Positions 43,078 through 51,873 of a stretch of DNA of 64,000 bases are shown one piece after another (the stretch's first letter is position 1; the number at the start of each line of letters is the position of its first letter). Origin of the DNA: Sphingomonadales bacterium (GTDB lineage: Bacteria > Pseudomonadota > Alphaproteobacteria > Sphingomonadales > Sphingomonadaceae); assembly GCA_016704425.1 (NCBI GenBank), contig JADJAC010000008.1:62001-126000 (forward strand). The letters run 5' to 3'. Position numbers and translations under genes: made by a program. Under the pieces are notes generated by a model. It was not told the DNA's origin. It was given only the letters and a program-made list of their open reading frames with translations, and ran no database searches.

Positions 43078-45714
43078 ATGACTTCGACCAACGATATCCG
43101 CCGCTCATTCCTCGACTATTTTGGGGGAACGGGACATGAAAAAGTGCCGAGCGCACCGCTCGTGCCGCACAATGATCCGACACTCATGTTCGTCAATGCC
43201 GGCATGGTGCCTTTCAAGAATGTCTTCACGGGTCTGGAAAGCCGACCCTATTCAACGGCGGCCTCCAGCCAGAAGTGCGTGAGGGCCGGCGGCAAGCACA
43301 ATGATCTGGACAATGTCGGCTATACCGCACGGCATCATACGTTTTTCGAAATGCTCGGCAATTTTTCGTTCGGGGACTATTTCAAGGAGCAGGCGATCCA
43401 CCACGCCTGGAGCCTGCTGACCAAGGAATGGGGGCTTGATCCGGCGCGCCTGACGGCGACTGTCTACCACACTGACGATGAAGCTTTCGGACTCTGGAAA
43501 AAGATAGCCGGTCTTGCTGACCATCGGATAATCCGCATTCCGACATCGGACAATTTCTGGTCAATGGGCGATACGGGGCCCTGCGGCCCGTGCTCAGAGA
43601 TATTCTTCGATCATGGCGATCACATACCTGGTGGCCCGCCCGGATCGCCCGATGAAGACGGTGATCGCTTTGTCGAGATCTGGAACCTGGTCTTCATGCA
43701 ATTTGAGCAGGCAGCAGATGGTTCCCGAACGGCGCTGCCAAAGCCGAGTATCGATACTGGCATGGGGCTGGAGCGGATTGCGGCCGTCATGCAGGGAGTT
43801 CACGACAATTACGACACGGATACGTTCCAGACCCTGATCGCGGCGTCAGCGGAATTGACGAAGAATGACCCGACTGGGCCAATGAAGGCATCACACCGCG
43901 TCATTGCAGACCATTTGCGGGCATCCGGGTTCCTTGTGGCCGATGGCGTTCTGCCCGCCAATGAAGGGCGCGGCTATGTGTTGCGCCGGATCATGCGCCG
44001 GGCCATGCGGCATGCGCATTTGCTGGGTGCGAAAGAGCCGTTGATGTACCGGCTTGTGCCGTCGCTGGTTGCGGAAATGGGCGCGGCCTATCCCGAGCTC
44101 GTCAGGGCGCAGCCTCTGATTGAAGCGACTCTCCAGCAGGAAGAGACACGGTTTCGCCAAACACTTCAGAACGGACTGCGCCTGCTTGATGAAGCCACCG
44201 CAAGCATGGCGCCGGGGGATACGCTTGCAGGCGAAACTGCGTTCAAGCTCTATGACACCTATGGCTTTCCCTATGATCTGACCGAAGATGCCTTGCGCGT
44301 GCAAGGGCTCGGCGTTGACCGGGCGGGATTTGATGCAGCGATGGCCGAGCAGAAAGCGGCCGCCCGCGCTGCGTGGAAGGGTTCGGGCGAACAGGCGTCC
44401 GGCGAAATCTGGTATGATATCGCCGACGAGTTCGGCGGAACAGAATTCACTGGCTACACGTCAGTGGTTGGCGAAGGGCAGGTTGTTGCTATGGTCCGCG
44501 ACGGCCAGCGCGTGGACAGCGCCTCGGCTGGCGAGCAGATAACGATCCTGACGAACCAGACTCCCTTCTATGGCGAAAGCGGTGGCCAGTCGGGTGATGC
44601 TGGGACAATCACAGGTGACAATGGCCTTCGGGCTATTGTGGAAGATACGGCCAAGCCGCTCGGGCGATTGCATGCGCACCACGCCAGGATAGAGAATGGA
44701 TCGCTTGCTGTCGGACAGACGGTTCAGCTAGCGATCAATGCCGAGCGTCGCGACCAGATTCGCGCCAATCATTCGGCGACTCATCTGTTGCACGCGGCGC
44801 TGCGGAACAAGCTGGGCGGACATGTGACCCAGAAGGGCAGCCTTGTCGCTGCGGATCGTTTCCGCTTCGACTTCTCACATCCTACAGCATTGACCCCGGC
44901 TGAAATCGCTGATGTGGAAGCAGCGGTGAATGCGCAGATCCGCAAGAACGCGGCGGTTTCTACACGGCTCATGACGCCCGAAGATGCGATTGCGGCGGGC
45001 GCGATGGCGCTGTTCGGCGAGAAATATGGCGATGAAGTTCGCGTCTTGACGATGGGCAGCGATGCCTATTCGGTCGAACTCTGCGGGGGCACCCATGTCA
45101 ACGCGCTTGGGGATATTGCGCTGTTCAAGATTGTTGGAGAGAGTGCTGTTTCAAGCGGTGTGCGGCGCATCGAAGCCCTGACGGGTGAGGCCGCAAGGCT
45201 GTGGCTTTCAGAGCGTGAGGGGCTCCTCAAGGACATCGCAGCGACATTCAAGACCAACGCGGAAGATGTTCCGGCACGCGTTGCTGCGCTGATTGAAGAG
45301 CGCAAGCGGCTCGAGCGCGAATTGGCAGATGCGAAAAAGGCACTGGCGATGGGTGGTGGCAGCTCGAGCGCTGCTGCCGGACCGGAAGATATCGCTGGCG
45401 TCGCGTTTTCCGGCCAGGTTCTTGAAGGACTGGACCCCAAGGAATTGCGCGGTCTTGTCGATGAAGCAAAGGGCCGGCTGGGCGAAGGTATTGCTGCTCT
45501 GGTGGCCGTCAATGAGGGCCGGGCATCAGTCGCGGTTGGCGTGACGGGTGGGTTGAACAGCCGGTTCAGCGCGGTTGACCTTGTCAAGGCAGCGGTGACT
45601 GCCTTGGGCGGGCAGGGCGGCGGAGGCCGACCCGATATGGCGCAAGGCGGCGGTCCGGACGGTCAGCAGGCTGGAGCTGCGCTGGATGCAATTCGCGCTG
45701 CTATTGCTGCCTAG
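43078..45714 (+). CDS. alaS: Alanyl-tRNA synthetase (878 aa)
   Basis: Charges tRNA-Ala. The class II core begins at once (SFLDYFGGTGHEKVPSAPLV, motif 1 onward) with RPYSTAASSQKCVRAGGKHND and GYTARHHTFFEMLGNFSFGDY. The editing domain carries the zinc-site motifs NHSATHLLHAALR and CGGTHV. The C-terminal C-Ala/DHHA1 domain ends GQGGGGRPDMAQGGG. The length of 878 is normal. No strong Shine-Dalgarno is seen before the ATG at 43078. It overlaps the antiporter gene tail to tail by 14 bases. Confidence 0.97.
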   Translation: MTSTNDIRRSFLDYFGGTGHEKVPSAPLVPHNDPTLMFVNAGMVPFKNVFTGLESRPYSTAASSQKCVRAGGKHNDLDNVGYTARHHTFFEMLGNFSFGDYFKEQAIHHAWSLLTKEWGLDPARLTATVYHTDDEAFGLWKKIAGLADHRIIRIPTSDNFWSMGDTGPCGPCSEIFFDHGDHIPGGPPGSPDEDGDRFVEIWNLVFMQFEQAADGSRTALPKPSIDTGMGLERIAAVMQGVHDNYDTDTFQTLIAASAELTKNDPTGPMKASHRVIADHLRASGFLVADGVLPANEGRGYVLRRIMRRAMRHAHLLGAKEPLMYRLVPSLVAEMGAAYPELVRAQPLIEATLQQEETRFRQTLQNGLRLLDEATASMAPGDTLAGETAFKLYDTYGFPYDLTEDALRVQGLGVDRAGFDAAMAEQKAAARAAWKGSGEQASGEIWYDIADEFGGTEFTGYTSVVGEGQVVAMVRDGQRVDSASAGEQITILTNQTPFYGESGGQSGDAGTITGDNGLRAIVEDTAKPLGRLHAHHARIENGSLAVGQTVQLAINAERRDQIRANHSATHLLHAALRNKLGGHVTQKGSLVAADRFRFDFSHPTALTPAEIADVEAAVNAQIRKNAAVSTRLMTPEDAIAAGAMALFGEKYGDEVRVLTMGSDAYSVELCGGTHVNALGDIALFKIVGESAVSSGVRRIEALTGEAARLWLSEREGLLKDIAATFKTNAEDVPARVAALIEERKRLERELADAKKALAMGGGSSSAAAGPEDIAGVAFSGQVLEGLDPKELRGLVDEAKGRLGEGIAALVAVNEGRASVAVGVTGGLNSRFSAVDLVKAAVTALGGQGGGGRPDMAQGGGPDGQQAGAALDAIRAAIAA

Positions 45715-47473
45715 TACGCAATCCGCCCAGACGGGGCATCACATCCAGTTGGCCAGCCTCGCGAATTTCCGCGCGCAATTCATCGCGCTTTTCGTGAATT
45801 GAGGCGATCACCGGCCCCATTGCCACACCGAGGTCGATGAGCACGGCTTCCGAAAGCTGGAGCGAGCTCTCAAGCGTCTCCGGAACGGCATCGGACGCAC
45901 CCGCGCGGTAAAGTTCAGCTGCATGATCTGTGTCTCTGGCGCGGGCCACAATCGTCAGGTCGGGGAAACTCTTGCGCAAGCTCGCCGTAATGCGCACGGC
46001 TTGCACGGGATCGTCCATCGTCAGGACGACTGCGCTAGCGCCCTTGAGATCCAGCCGTGCAAGGGTCGCCGGGCGGGCTGCATCTCCGAATTTGACAGGT
46101 TTGCCTTCGCGTCGCGCGACTGTCACGAGATCGACGTCTGCCTCGATTGCCACATAAGGGCGATTGTGCGCTTCGAGCATTTCGGCAACCAGGCGTCCGA
46201 CACGGCCAAAGCCAATCAATATGGTCTGCGGTTCGGTTTGCAGTTGATCAGCTTCCCCTTCGAGCATGGCATCATGACGCCATTCGATCCTGCGCGCGAC
46301 GCTATGCCCGATCCGGGCCAGCGTTGGTGTGATGGTCAGGCCGATGGCTGTCACGACTTGCCAGAATGCAGCAACATCGGTGCCGATCAATTTTGCCTGT
46401 GCGGCCGCTGCAAGGACAATGAGTGTGGTTTCCGATGGCGATGCCATCAACAGCCCTGTCTCGGCGGCTGTCCCCCGCGGAACCCGGCCAAGCCGGAGAA
46501 GGCCAGCCGTAACCAAGGCTTTGACCAGTACCACGCCAACAACGGCAGCCGCGATCGACGACGCATCGGCCACGATCATATCGAGGTCTATGCTCATGCC
46601 GACCGTTATCAGGAATACGCCGAGCGCGAGGCCCTTGAACGGTGCCGTCGCAAGCTCGACTTCGCCGCGATATTTGGTTTCTGCGATGAGCAGGCCAGCG
46701 ACGAGCGCGCCGACAATCGGAGAGAGGCCAACCAAGGTCGTTGCAAGACTCGCCAGGATGACAATGAGCAAGCTGGTCGAAAGGAAGAGCTCAGGGCTCT
46801 TGGTGCGGGCTGCTTGCGCAAAGAGCGGCGGAATGAGCCAGCGTCCGAAAAAAAGCATCGCAAAGACAGTGGCCGCGCCCAAGCCGATAACGCTTGCCAG
46901 TTCGCCCAGCCCACTATCCGCGGAAGGGCCAATTGCGCCCAGCAGGAAAATGATTGGCACCAGCGCAAGATCTTCAAAGAGGAGCATGGCGAGCGCAAGG
47001 CGGCCGACGGCACTGGTAGTCCCGGCAATCGGCAGCACCAGAGCGGTTGAAGAGAGTGCCAGTGCGAGGCCAAGCCCAAGCGATCCTCCCGGTGTTTCGC
47101 CGAAAATCCAAAGCGGCACCGCTATGATGGCTGCCGAGCCGATCAGTTCGGCAGCACCAAAACCGAACAACGGCTTTCGCATTGCCCAAATACGGGCATA
47201 GGAGAGCTCAAGGCCAATGGAAAACAGCAGCAGGATGATGCCAAGTTCCGCAAATGGCGCAATGCCCTTCGGATTGCTGATTGTCACCCATTCCAGCCAG
47301 CGGTGCTCGGGAACGGCTGCACCGAGGCCGAACGGTCCGACCAATACGCCAACCAGAATGAACCCGATCACCGGCGTGATGCGGAACCGGGCGAAGGCCG
47401 GTATCACCAGCCCGGCTGCGCCGAGGATCACCAGCGCATCGCTGAAGCCAGTTGTCTGATAGTCGAGCGCCAT
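45701..47473 (-). CDS. KefB-type monovalent cation:proton antiporter with RCK domain (590 aa)
   Basis: A CPA2 family exchanger. About 12 to 13 transmembrane segments fill residues 10-390, with the motif LALSSTALVLP and the unwound-helix stretch SPIVGALVAGLLIAET. A cytoplasmic TrkA-N/RCK domain begins at ILIGFGRVGRLVAEML (Rossmann, nucleotide-binding), with AIEADVDLV after it. It probably exchanges K+ or Na+ for H+ across the inner membrane, gated by a nucleotide or glutathione ligand. It is divergent from the flavin monooxygenase with only 40 bases between. No ancillary KefG-type gene is adjacent. Confidence 0.9.
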   Translation of the reverse strand: MALDYQTTGFSDALVILGAAGLVIPAFARFRITPVIGFILVGVLVGPFGLGAAVPEHRWLEWVTISNPKGIAPFAELGIILLLFSIGLELSYARIWAMRKPLFGFGAAELIGSAAIIAVPLWIFGETPGGSLGLGLALALSSTALVLPIAGTTSAVGRLALAMLLFEDLALVPIIFLLGAIGPSADSGLGELASVIGLGAATVFAMLFFGRWLIPPLFAQAARTKSPELFLSTSLLIVILASLATTLVGLSPIVGALVAGLLIAETKYRGEVELATAPFKGLALGVFLITVGMSIDLDMIVADASSIAAAVVGVVLVKALVTAGLLRLGRVPRGTAAETGLLMASPSETTLIVLAAAAQAKLIGTDVAAFWQVVTAIGLTITPTLARIGHSVARRIEWRHDAMLEGEADQLQTEPQTILIGFGRVGRLVAEMLEAHNRPYVAIEADVDLVTVARREGKPVKFGDAARPATLARLDLKGASAVVLTMDDPVQAVRITASLRKSFPDLTIVARARDTDHAAELYRAGASDAVPETLESSLQLSEAVLIDLGVAMGPVIASIHEKRDELRAEIREAGQLDVMPRLGGLRTRQQ

Positions 47474-47513
47474 GTCTTCCCCTTAGCCCGATAATGCGGC
47501 ATCTGTCAGCCTT

Positions 47514-48716
47514 ATGATACCGGATGTGATTGTCGTTGGCGGAGGTCCCGCCGGGATGATGGTCGGCCTTTTGTTGGCAAGGGCCGGTGTGTCGACGCTG
47601 GTCCTTGAAAAACATGGAGACTTTCTCCGCGATTTCCGAGGCGATACGGTCCATCCTTCGACAATGGAAATCCTCGACCAGCTTGGCATGCTGGACCGAT
47701 TCCTTGAGAGACCGCATAGTCGGCTTACAAGAGCAAATCTGACCATCGCGGGCCAGAATTTGACCTTCGGCGAACTGGGCCATCTCAACACGCCAGCCCC
47801 GTTCATTGCCATGATGCCGCAATGGGATTTTCTCGACTTCTTGAAGACCGAGGCTGCGGAGTTCCCTGAGTTCTCGATCGAAATGGTGTCCGAAGTTGCC
47901 GGATTGATCGACCATGGAGGCCGGATCACCGGCGTGAAATTGGCCAACGGCCGCGAGATTTTGGCGCGCAAGCTCATCATCATGGCCGACGGGCGCAAAT
48001 CTTTGGTGCGCGGCCAGTGCTTGTTGCCGTTGACGGTGCTCGGGGCACCGATGGACGTCTTCTGGTTCCGCTTGCCCAAGCGCGGCCAAGGTGGAGAAGC
48101 CTTGCGCGGAGTCGTCGCCGCCGGGTCAATGATGGTGATGATCGACCGAAACGACTATTGGCAATGTGCCTATATATTTCCAAAGGGCATGGCCGATGCG
48201 CTTCGCACCGAAGGCATTGAGGCCATGCGGGCGCGAATTGAACGATTGGCGCCGGACCTTGGGTCGCTCGATACTCTCTTGACCGACATGAGCCAGTTTT
48301 TTCTGTTGAGTGTTGCGCTTGATCGGCTTGATCGGTGGGATCGCCCCGGATTGCTCGCCATTGGCGATGCGGCGCACGCCATGTCGCCAATCGGCGGTAT
48401 TGGCATCAACCTTGCGATTCAGGACGCTGTGGCTGCTGCAAATATCCTTGCAGCGCCACTGCGGCGCTCAAGCAATGTGGACGACCTCCTGTTCCGCGTC
48501 GAGCGCCGTCGGCGGCTTCCCACCCGTGTCATACAAGCTGGTCAGAAGCTGGCGCAGGACCGGATCATCGGGGCGATCTTCAAACCGGGCGCGCAGATTG
48601 ACCGGCCACCTTGGGTGCTCAGATTGCTGAATCGTTTTCCGCTGCTGCGGCGCATACCCGGCCGAATTGTCGGCTTGGGTGTGCGCCGGGAACGTGTTGA
48701 ATCGCCCAGGGCCTAG
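47514..48716 (+). CDS. FAD-dependent aromatic-type monooxygenase (400 aa)
   Basis: A PHBH-fold flavoprotein. The N-terminal FAD motif is VIVVGGGPAGMMVGLLLARAG. DFRGDTVHPSTMEIL is the family's second block, LIIMADGRKSLVR is the DG motif, and GLLAIGDAAHAMSPIGGIGINLAIQDA is the GD motif for the ribityl chain. Such enzymes hydroxylate aromatics, ubiquinone intermediates or polyketides, or reduce prenyl chains. The arginine-rich tail (LRRIPGRIVGLGVRRERV) is amphipathic and might touch the membrane, as in UbiH/UbiF. Substrate unknown. It overlaps the end of icd by four bases, tail to tail. Confidence 0.85.
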   Translation: MIPDVIVVGGGPAGMMVGLLLARAGVSTLVLEKHGDFLRDFRGDTVHPSTMEILDQLGMLDRFLERPHSRLTRANLTIAGQNLTFGELGHLNTPAPFIAMMPQWDFLDFLKTEAAEFPEFSIEMVSEVAGLIDHGGRITGVKLANGREILARKLIIMADGRKSLVRGQCLLPLTVLGAPMDVFWFRLPKRGQGGEALRGVVAAGSMMVMIDRNDYWQCAYIFPKGMADALRTEGIEAMRARIERLAPDLGSLDTLLTDMSQFFLLSVALDRLDRWDRPGLLAIGDAAHAMSPIGGIGINLAIQDAVAAANILAAPLRRSSNVDDLLFRVERRRRLPTRVIQAGQKLAQDRIIGAIFKPGAQIDRPPWVLRLLNRFPLLRRIPGRIVGLGVRRERVESPRA

Positions 48717-49933
48717 CCCCAGTTCGCCATTTCCGCTTCGAGATTGGCGCGGACGGCCTCAAAGAACTGCTCGGTCGTCATCCACGGCTGGTCCGGACCA
48801 ATCAGGATCGCAAGATCCTTGGTCATTGAGCCGCTTTCGACAGTCTTGATGCAGACCTTTTCGAGCGTTTCGGCAAAACGCACGACATCCGGTGTATCGT
48901 CGAACTTGCCGCGGAATTTGAGTCCGCCTGTCCAGGCGAAGATCGAGGCGATCGGATTGGTCGAGGTTGCCTTGCCCTGCTGATGCATGCGGTAATGGCG
49001 GGTGACAGTGCCATGCGCCGCTTCCGCTTCGACAGTCTTGCCATCTGGCGAGAGAAGGACCGATGTCATCAGGCCAAGCGATCCAAAGCCCTGTGCAACC
49101 TGGTCCGACTGGACGTCGCCATCATAGTTCTTGCAAGCCCAGACGAACTTGCCCGACCATTTGAGCGCAGAGGCAACCATATCATCGATCAGGCGATGTT
49201 CGTAGATGATGCCGGCTGCAGCGAACTTGTCTGCGAACTCCGCATCAAAGACTTCCTGGAACAGGTCCTTGAACTGGCCGTCATAGGCCTTCAGAATCGT
49301 GTTCTTGGTCGACAGATAGAGTGGCCAACCGCGGTTGAGCGCATAATTCATCGATGCCCGGGCAAAATCGCGGATCGATTCGTCCAGATTGTACATGGCC
49401 AGCGCCACACCGGATGACGGGTAGTCAAAAACCTCCTCGTCGATCCGCTCTCCGTTTTCACCTTCCCAGACCAAGCGCAGCTTGCCGGGCCCCGGAACGC
49501 GGAAGTCGGTCGCACGATATTGGTCTCCAAAGGCGTGGCGACCCACGACAATCGGGTCGGTCCAGCCCGGGATCAGCCGAGGGACATTCTTGATGACAAT
49601 CGGTTCACGGAACACCACGCCGCCAAGGATGTTCCGAATCGTTCCGTTCGGAGATTTCCACATTTTCTTGAGCTTGAATTCTTCGACGCGGGCTTCGTCC
49701 GGCGTGATTGTCGCGCATTTGACGCCGACGCCATATTTCTGGATCGCCTTCGCGCTATCGACCGTGATCTGGTCATTCGTCTCATCGCGCTTTTCAACGC
49801 CCAGATCATAGTAGTCGAGTTCGATATCGAGAAACGGGAGGATGAGCTGTTCGCGAATCCACTGCCAGATGATCCGGGTCATTTCGTCGCCATCGATCTC
49901 GACGACGGGGTTCTTTACCTTGATCTTGGCCAT
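48713..49933 (-). CDS. icd: NADP-dependent isocitrate dehydrogenase (406 aa)
   Basis: Oxidises isocitrate to 2-oxoglutarate in the TCA cycle. The sequence is the dimeric eukaryote-like type: VEIDGDEMTRIIWQWIRE, KSPNGTIRNILGG (Ser/Asn substrate site), VVGRHAFGDQY, LYLSTKNTILKAYDG, YDGDVQSDQVAQGFGSLG and EAAHGTVTRHYR, the NADP-specificity region. Length matches. Together with malate synthase G it lies at the isocitrate branch point. It starts at 49933 and is divergent from psd. Confidence 0.96.
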   Translation of the reverse strand: MAKIKVKNPVVEIDGDEMTRIIWQWIREQLILPFLDIELDYYDLGVEKRDETNDQITVDSAKAIQKYGVGVKCATITPDEARVEEFKLKKMWKSPNGTIRNILGGVVFREPIVIKNVPRLIPGWTDPIVVGRHAFGDQYRATDFRVPGPGKLRLVWEGENGERIDEEVFDYPSSGVALAMYNLDESIRDFARASMNYALNRGWPLYLSTKNTILKAYDGQFKDLFQEVFDAEFADKFAAAGIIYEHRLIDDMVASALKWSGKFVWACKNYDGDVQSDQVAQGFGSLGLMTSVLLSPDGKTVEAEAAHGTVTRHYRMHQQGKATSTNPIASIFAWTGGLKFRGKFDDTPDVVRFAETLEKVCIKTVESGSMTKDLAILIGPDQPWMTTEQFFEAVRANLEAEMANWG

Positions 49934-50043
49934 GTGTTGCTGCTTTCTCCGTCACAATTCGAAAAGCGCTCTAGGGCGACGCGCGTCCGCAATCAACCGC
50001 TTCTGCTTGCCAGCGGGGCAGCGTCTGCCTAGAACGCGAAGTC

Positions 50044-50772
50044 ATGGCCGCACTTGAAAAGAACGACCCTCCCGGTGAGGGCGTAAAATGGCGTTTCCCC
50101 TCGGTCCATCCGGAGGGACGAAAATTCGCAGTTATTGCAGCAGCGATTACCGGTGTAATTGCGCTGGTGGGCTGGCAAACGCTTGCCTGGCTGATGCTTG
50201 GCGTCACAGCCTGGGTTCTGGCGTTTTTCCGAGACCCGATCCGCACGACACCCCGGAGCGAACGCTTCATCATTGCGCCGGCCGACGGAATGGTTACATT
50301 GATCCAGTCTGTCCCTGCGCCGAAGGAACTTGTTGCAGAACTGGGCGAGGGCCATTTTACGCGCGTTTCGATCTTCATGAGTGTGTTCGACGTCCACATC
50401 AACCGAACGCCGATCGCGGGAACGATCAAGCAAGTGGTCTATATCGCGGGAAAGTTCCTGAACGCCGACCTCGACAAGGCGAGTGAGGACAATGAGCGGC
50501 AGCATTTTGTCGTCGAACGCAATGACGGCGCGAAAGTTGGATTCACACAGATCGCCGGGCTGGTTGCACGTCGGATCGTCCCGTTCGTGAAGGCTGGAGA
50601 TATCGTCGCAGCCGGCCAGCGCATCGGATTGATCCGCTTCGGAAGCCGCGTCGATGTTTACCTGCCAGCGGGAACTGCACCCAAGGTGGCCCTTGGCCAG
50701 CGTTGTGTTGCCGGGGAAACCTTGCTCGGGATTTTCGGGGACAATGAAAGCGTTTGCGGAATTCGCCTGTGA
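50044..50772 (+). CDS. psd: Phosphatidylserine decarboxylase proenzyme (242 aa)
   Basis: Makes phosphatidylethanolamine from phosphatidylserine at the inner membrane. This is the short bacterial/archaeal-type form with a membrane hairpin at about residues 27-60 (KFAVIAAAITGVIALVG, LAWLMLGVTAWVLAFF). FMSVFDVHINRTPIAG carries the substrate-site histidines, and the autocleavage site is RFGSRVDVYLP, where Gly200-Ser201 splits to give the pyruvoyl group. The gene overlaps pssA by GTGA, so the two successive steps of PE synthesis are coupled. Confidence 0.95.
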   Translation: MAALEKNDPPGEGVKWRFPSVHPEGRKFAVIAAAITGVIALVGWQTLAWLMLGVTAWVLAFFRDPIRTTPRSERFIIAPADGMVTLIQSVPAPKELVAELGEGHFTRVSIFMSVFDVHINRTPIAGTIKQVVYIAGKFLNADLDKASEDNERQHFVVERNDGAKVGFTQIAGLVARRIVPFVKAGDIVAAGQRIGLIRFGSRVDVYLPAGTAPKVALGQRCVAGETLLGIFGDNESVCGIRL

Positions 50773-51572
50773 CCGGCGAAGATCATGGTGCGCGCGGCGG
50801 GTTGAGCCTGAGGGCAGTTCCACCCAACGCGATTACCGCGCTGGCCTTGTGTTTCGGGTTGACCGGGGTGCGCTATGCAATTTCGGCGACCGGGACGGAT
50901 CCCCATGCAGGCGATTGGGAACGCGCGATTGGCGCCATCATTGTGGCCGGTGTCCTTGACGGAATCGACGGTCGCGTAGCTCGGCTCCTGAAGGCGGAAA
51001 GTCGGTTCGGAGCCGAACTTGATTCGCTTTCCGATGTGATTGCCTTTGGCGTGTCTCCTGCAATCATCCTCTATCTCTGGTCGCTTCAACAATTGCCGCG
51101 CTTTGGGTGGATCTTTGCCTTGGCACTCGCAGTCTCTTGCGCGCTCAGGCTTGCACGCTTCAATGCCCGGATCGACATTGAGGATCAGCCGCACAAATCT
51201 GCCGGGTTCCTGACGGGCATTCCGGCTCCCGCGGGGGCAGGGTTGGCCTTTACGCCGCTGTATCTCTGGCTGGTGACAGAGAATGAATGGTTCCGCGAAC
51301 CGTTTGTGGTAGCGCCTTGGGCCGGTCTCATTGCGTTCCTGATGATCTCCAACGTCGCAACCTTCAGCTGGGGTTCAATCCGTCTGCGCCGCCATATCCG
51401 GCTTGAGGCAATTTTGCTCGCGGCTCTGATCGGAACAGCCTTGTTTTCCGATCCCTGGATAACGCTGACTGCCGTCTCTGCTGCGTATCTGGCGGCTATT
51501 CCTCTCAGCATCAGGAGCTATGCCAAGGTCAAGCGCGCACGCAAGCTCTCGGTCCAGCCAGTCCAGCCGTAA
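50769..51572 (+). CDS. pssA: CDP-diacylglycerol-serine O-phosphatidyltransferase (267 aa)
   Basis: Forms phosphatidylserine from CDP-diacylglycerol and serine. The CDP-alcohol phosphatidyltransferase motif D-G-x2-A-R-x8-G-x3-D-x3-D is complete in DGIDGRVARLLKAESRFGAE followed by LDSLSD. About eight membrane helices follow. I take the GTG at 50769, which overlaps the psd stop (GTGA); a TTG five codons upstream is less likely. The gene ends six bases before the convergent small SOS-linked gene. cdsA, which supplies CDP-diacylglycerol, is at 57286-58074. Confidence 0.94.
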   Translation: MTGEDHGARGGLSLRAVPPNAITALALCFGLTGVRYAISATGTDPHAGDWERAIGAIIVAGVLDGIDGRVARLLKAESRFGAELDSLSDVIAFGVSPAIILYLWSLQQLPRFGWIFALALAVSCALRLARFNARIDIEDQPHKSAGFLTGIPAPAGAGLAFTPLYLWLVTENEWFREPFVVAPWAGLIAFLMISNVATFSWGSIRLRRHIRLEAILLAALIGTALFSDPWITLTAVSAAYLAAIPLSIRSYAKVKRARKLSVQPVQP

Positions 51573-51577
51573 CTGGT

Positions 51578-51790
51578 TCAGGCCGCGAGCCGGACACGTT
51601 CCGCCTGTTCTACCAAGGCGCGCGGGCGTATCGGCAACGGAACGATCACCGAAACACTGTCTTTCCGGACAGGGCCTACGCCGGACAGCGCTTCCACAAT
51701 TCGATCCGCTTGGGACATGATGGACTGGCGGATCACTTCCATTGCGAGGAGCAGTGCAAAGCATGACAGGAAAAAGCTGAGAATCTGCAT
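51578..51790 (-). CDS. SOS-controlled small membrane protein, candidate division inhibitor (70 aa)
   Basis: A 70-residue product with one N-terminal transmembrane helix (MQILSFFLSCFALLLAMEVI) and a ~50-residue tail. The tail has an amphipathic stretch (QADRIVEALSGVG), a Val/Pro-rich segment (DSVSVIVPLPIRPRALV) and ends VEQAERVRLAA. The ATG at 51790 has AAAGGGAA upstream. A perfect LexA box lies 28 bases before it, between a TTGACT -35 and a probable -10, so the gene should be induced by DNA damage. I do not recognise the family. Small single-pass SOS proteins such as Caulobacter SidA block division by binding FtsW/FtsN; a similar role here is inference. Confidence 0.75.
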   Translation of the reverse strand: MQILSFFLSCFALLLAMEVIRQSIMSQADRIVEALSGVGPVRKDSVSVIVPLPIRPRALVEQAERVRLAA

Positions 51791-51812
51791 GTTATTCCCT
51801 TTCTGTTCTCCT

Positions 51813-51842
51813 TCATATGTTCTTTTGATGTTCCGGAGTCAA
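51813..51842 (-). promoter_or_regulatory. LexA-regulated promoter of the 70-aa membrane protein
   Basis: On the minus strand, TTGACT (51842-51837) serves as -35. An exact GTTC-N7-GTTC site (GTTCTTTTGATGTTC on the plus strand, 51819-51833) fills the spacer, and an AT-rich CATATGAA (51820-51813) covers the -10 position. An operator between the hexamers is the classic place for LexA repression. Only two perfect alphaproteobacterial SOS boxes were noticed in promoter positions in the window: this one and recA's. Confidence 0.78.
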
Positions 51843-51873
51843 GCGAAAAGTTTCATGTTTGTTCCGCCTGGAA

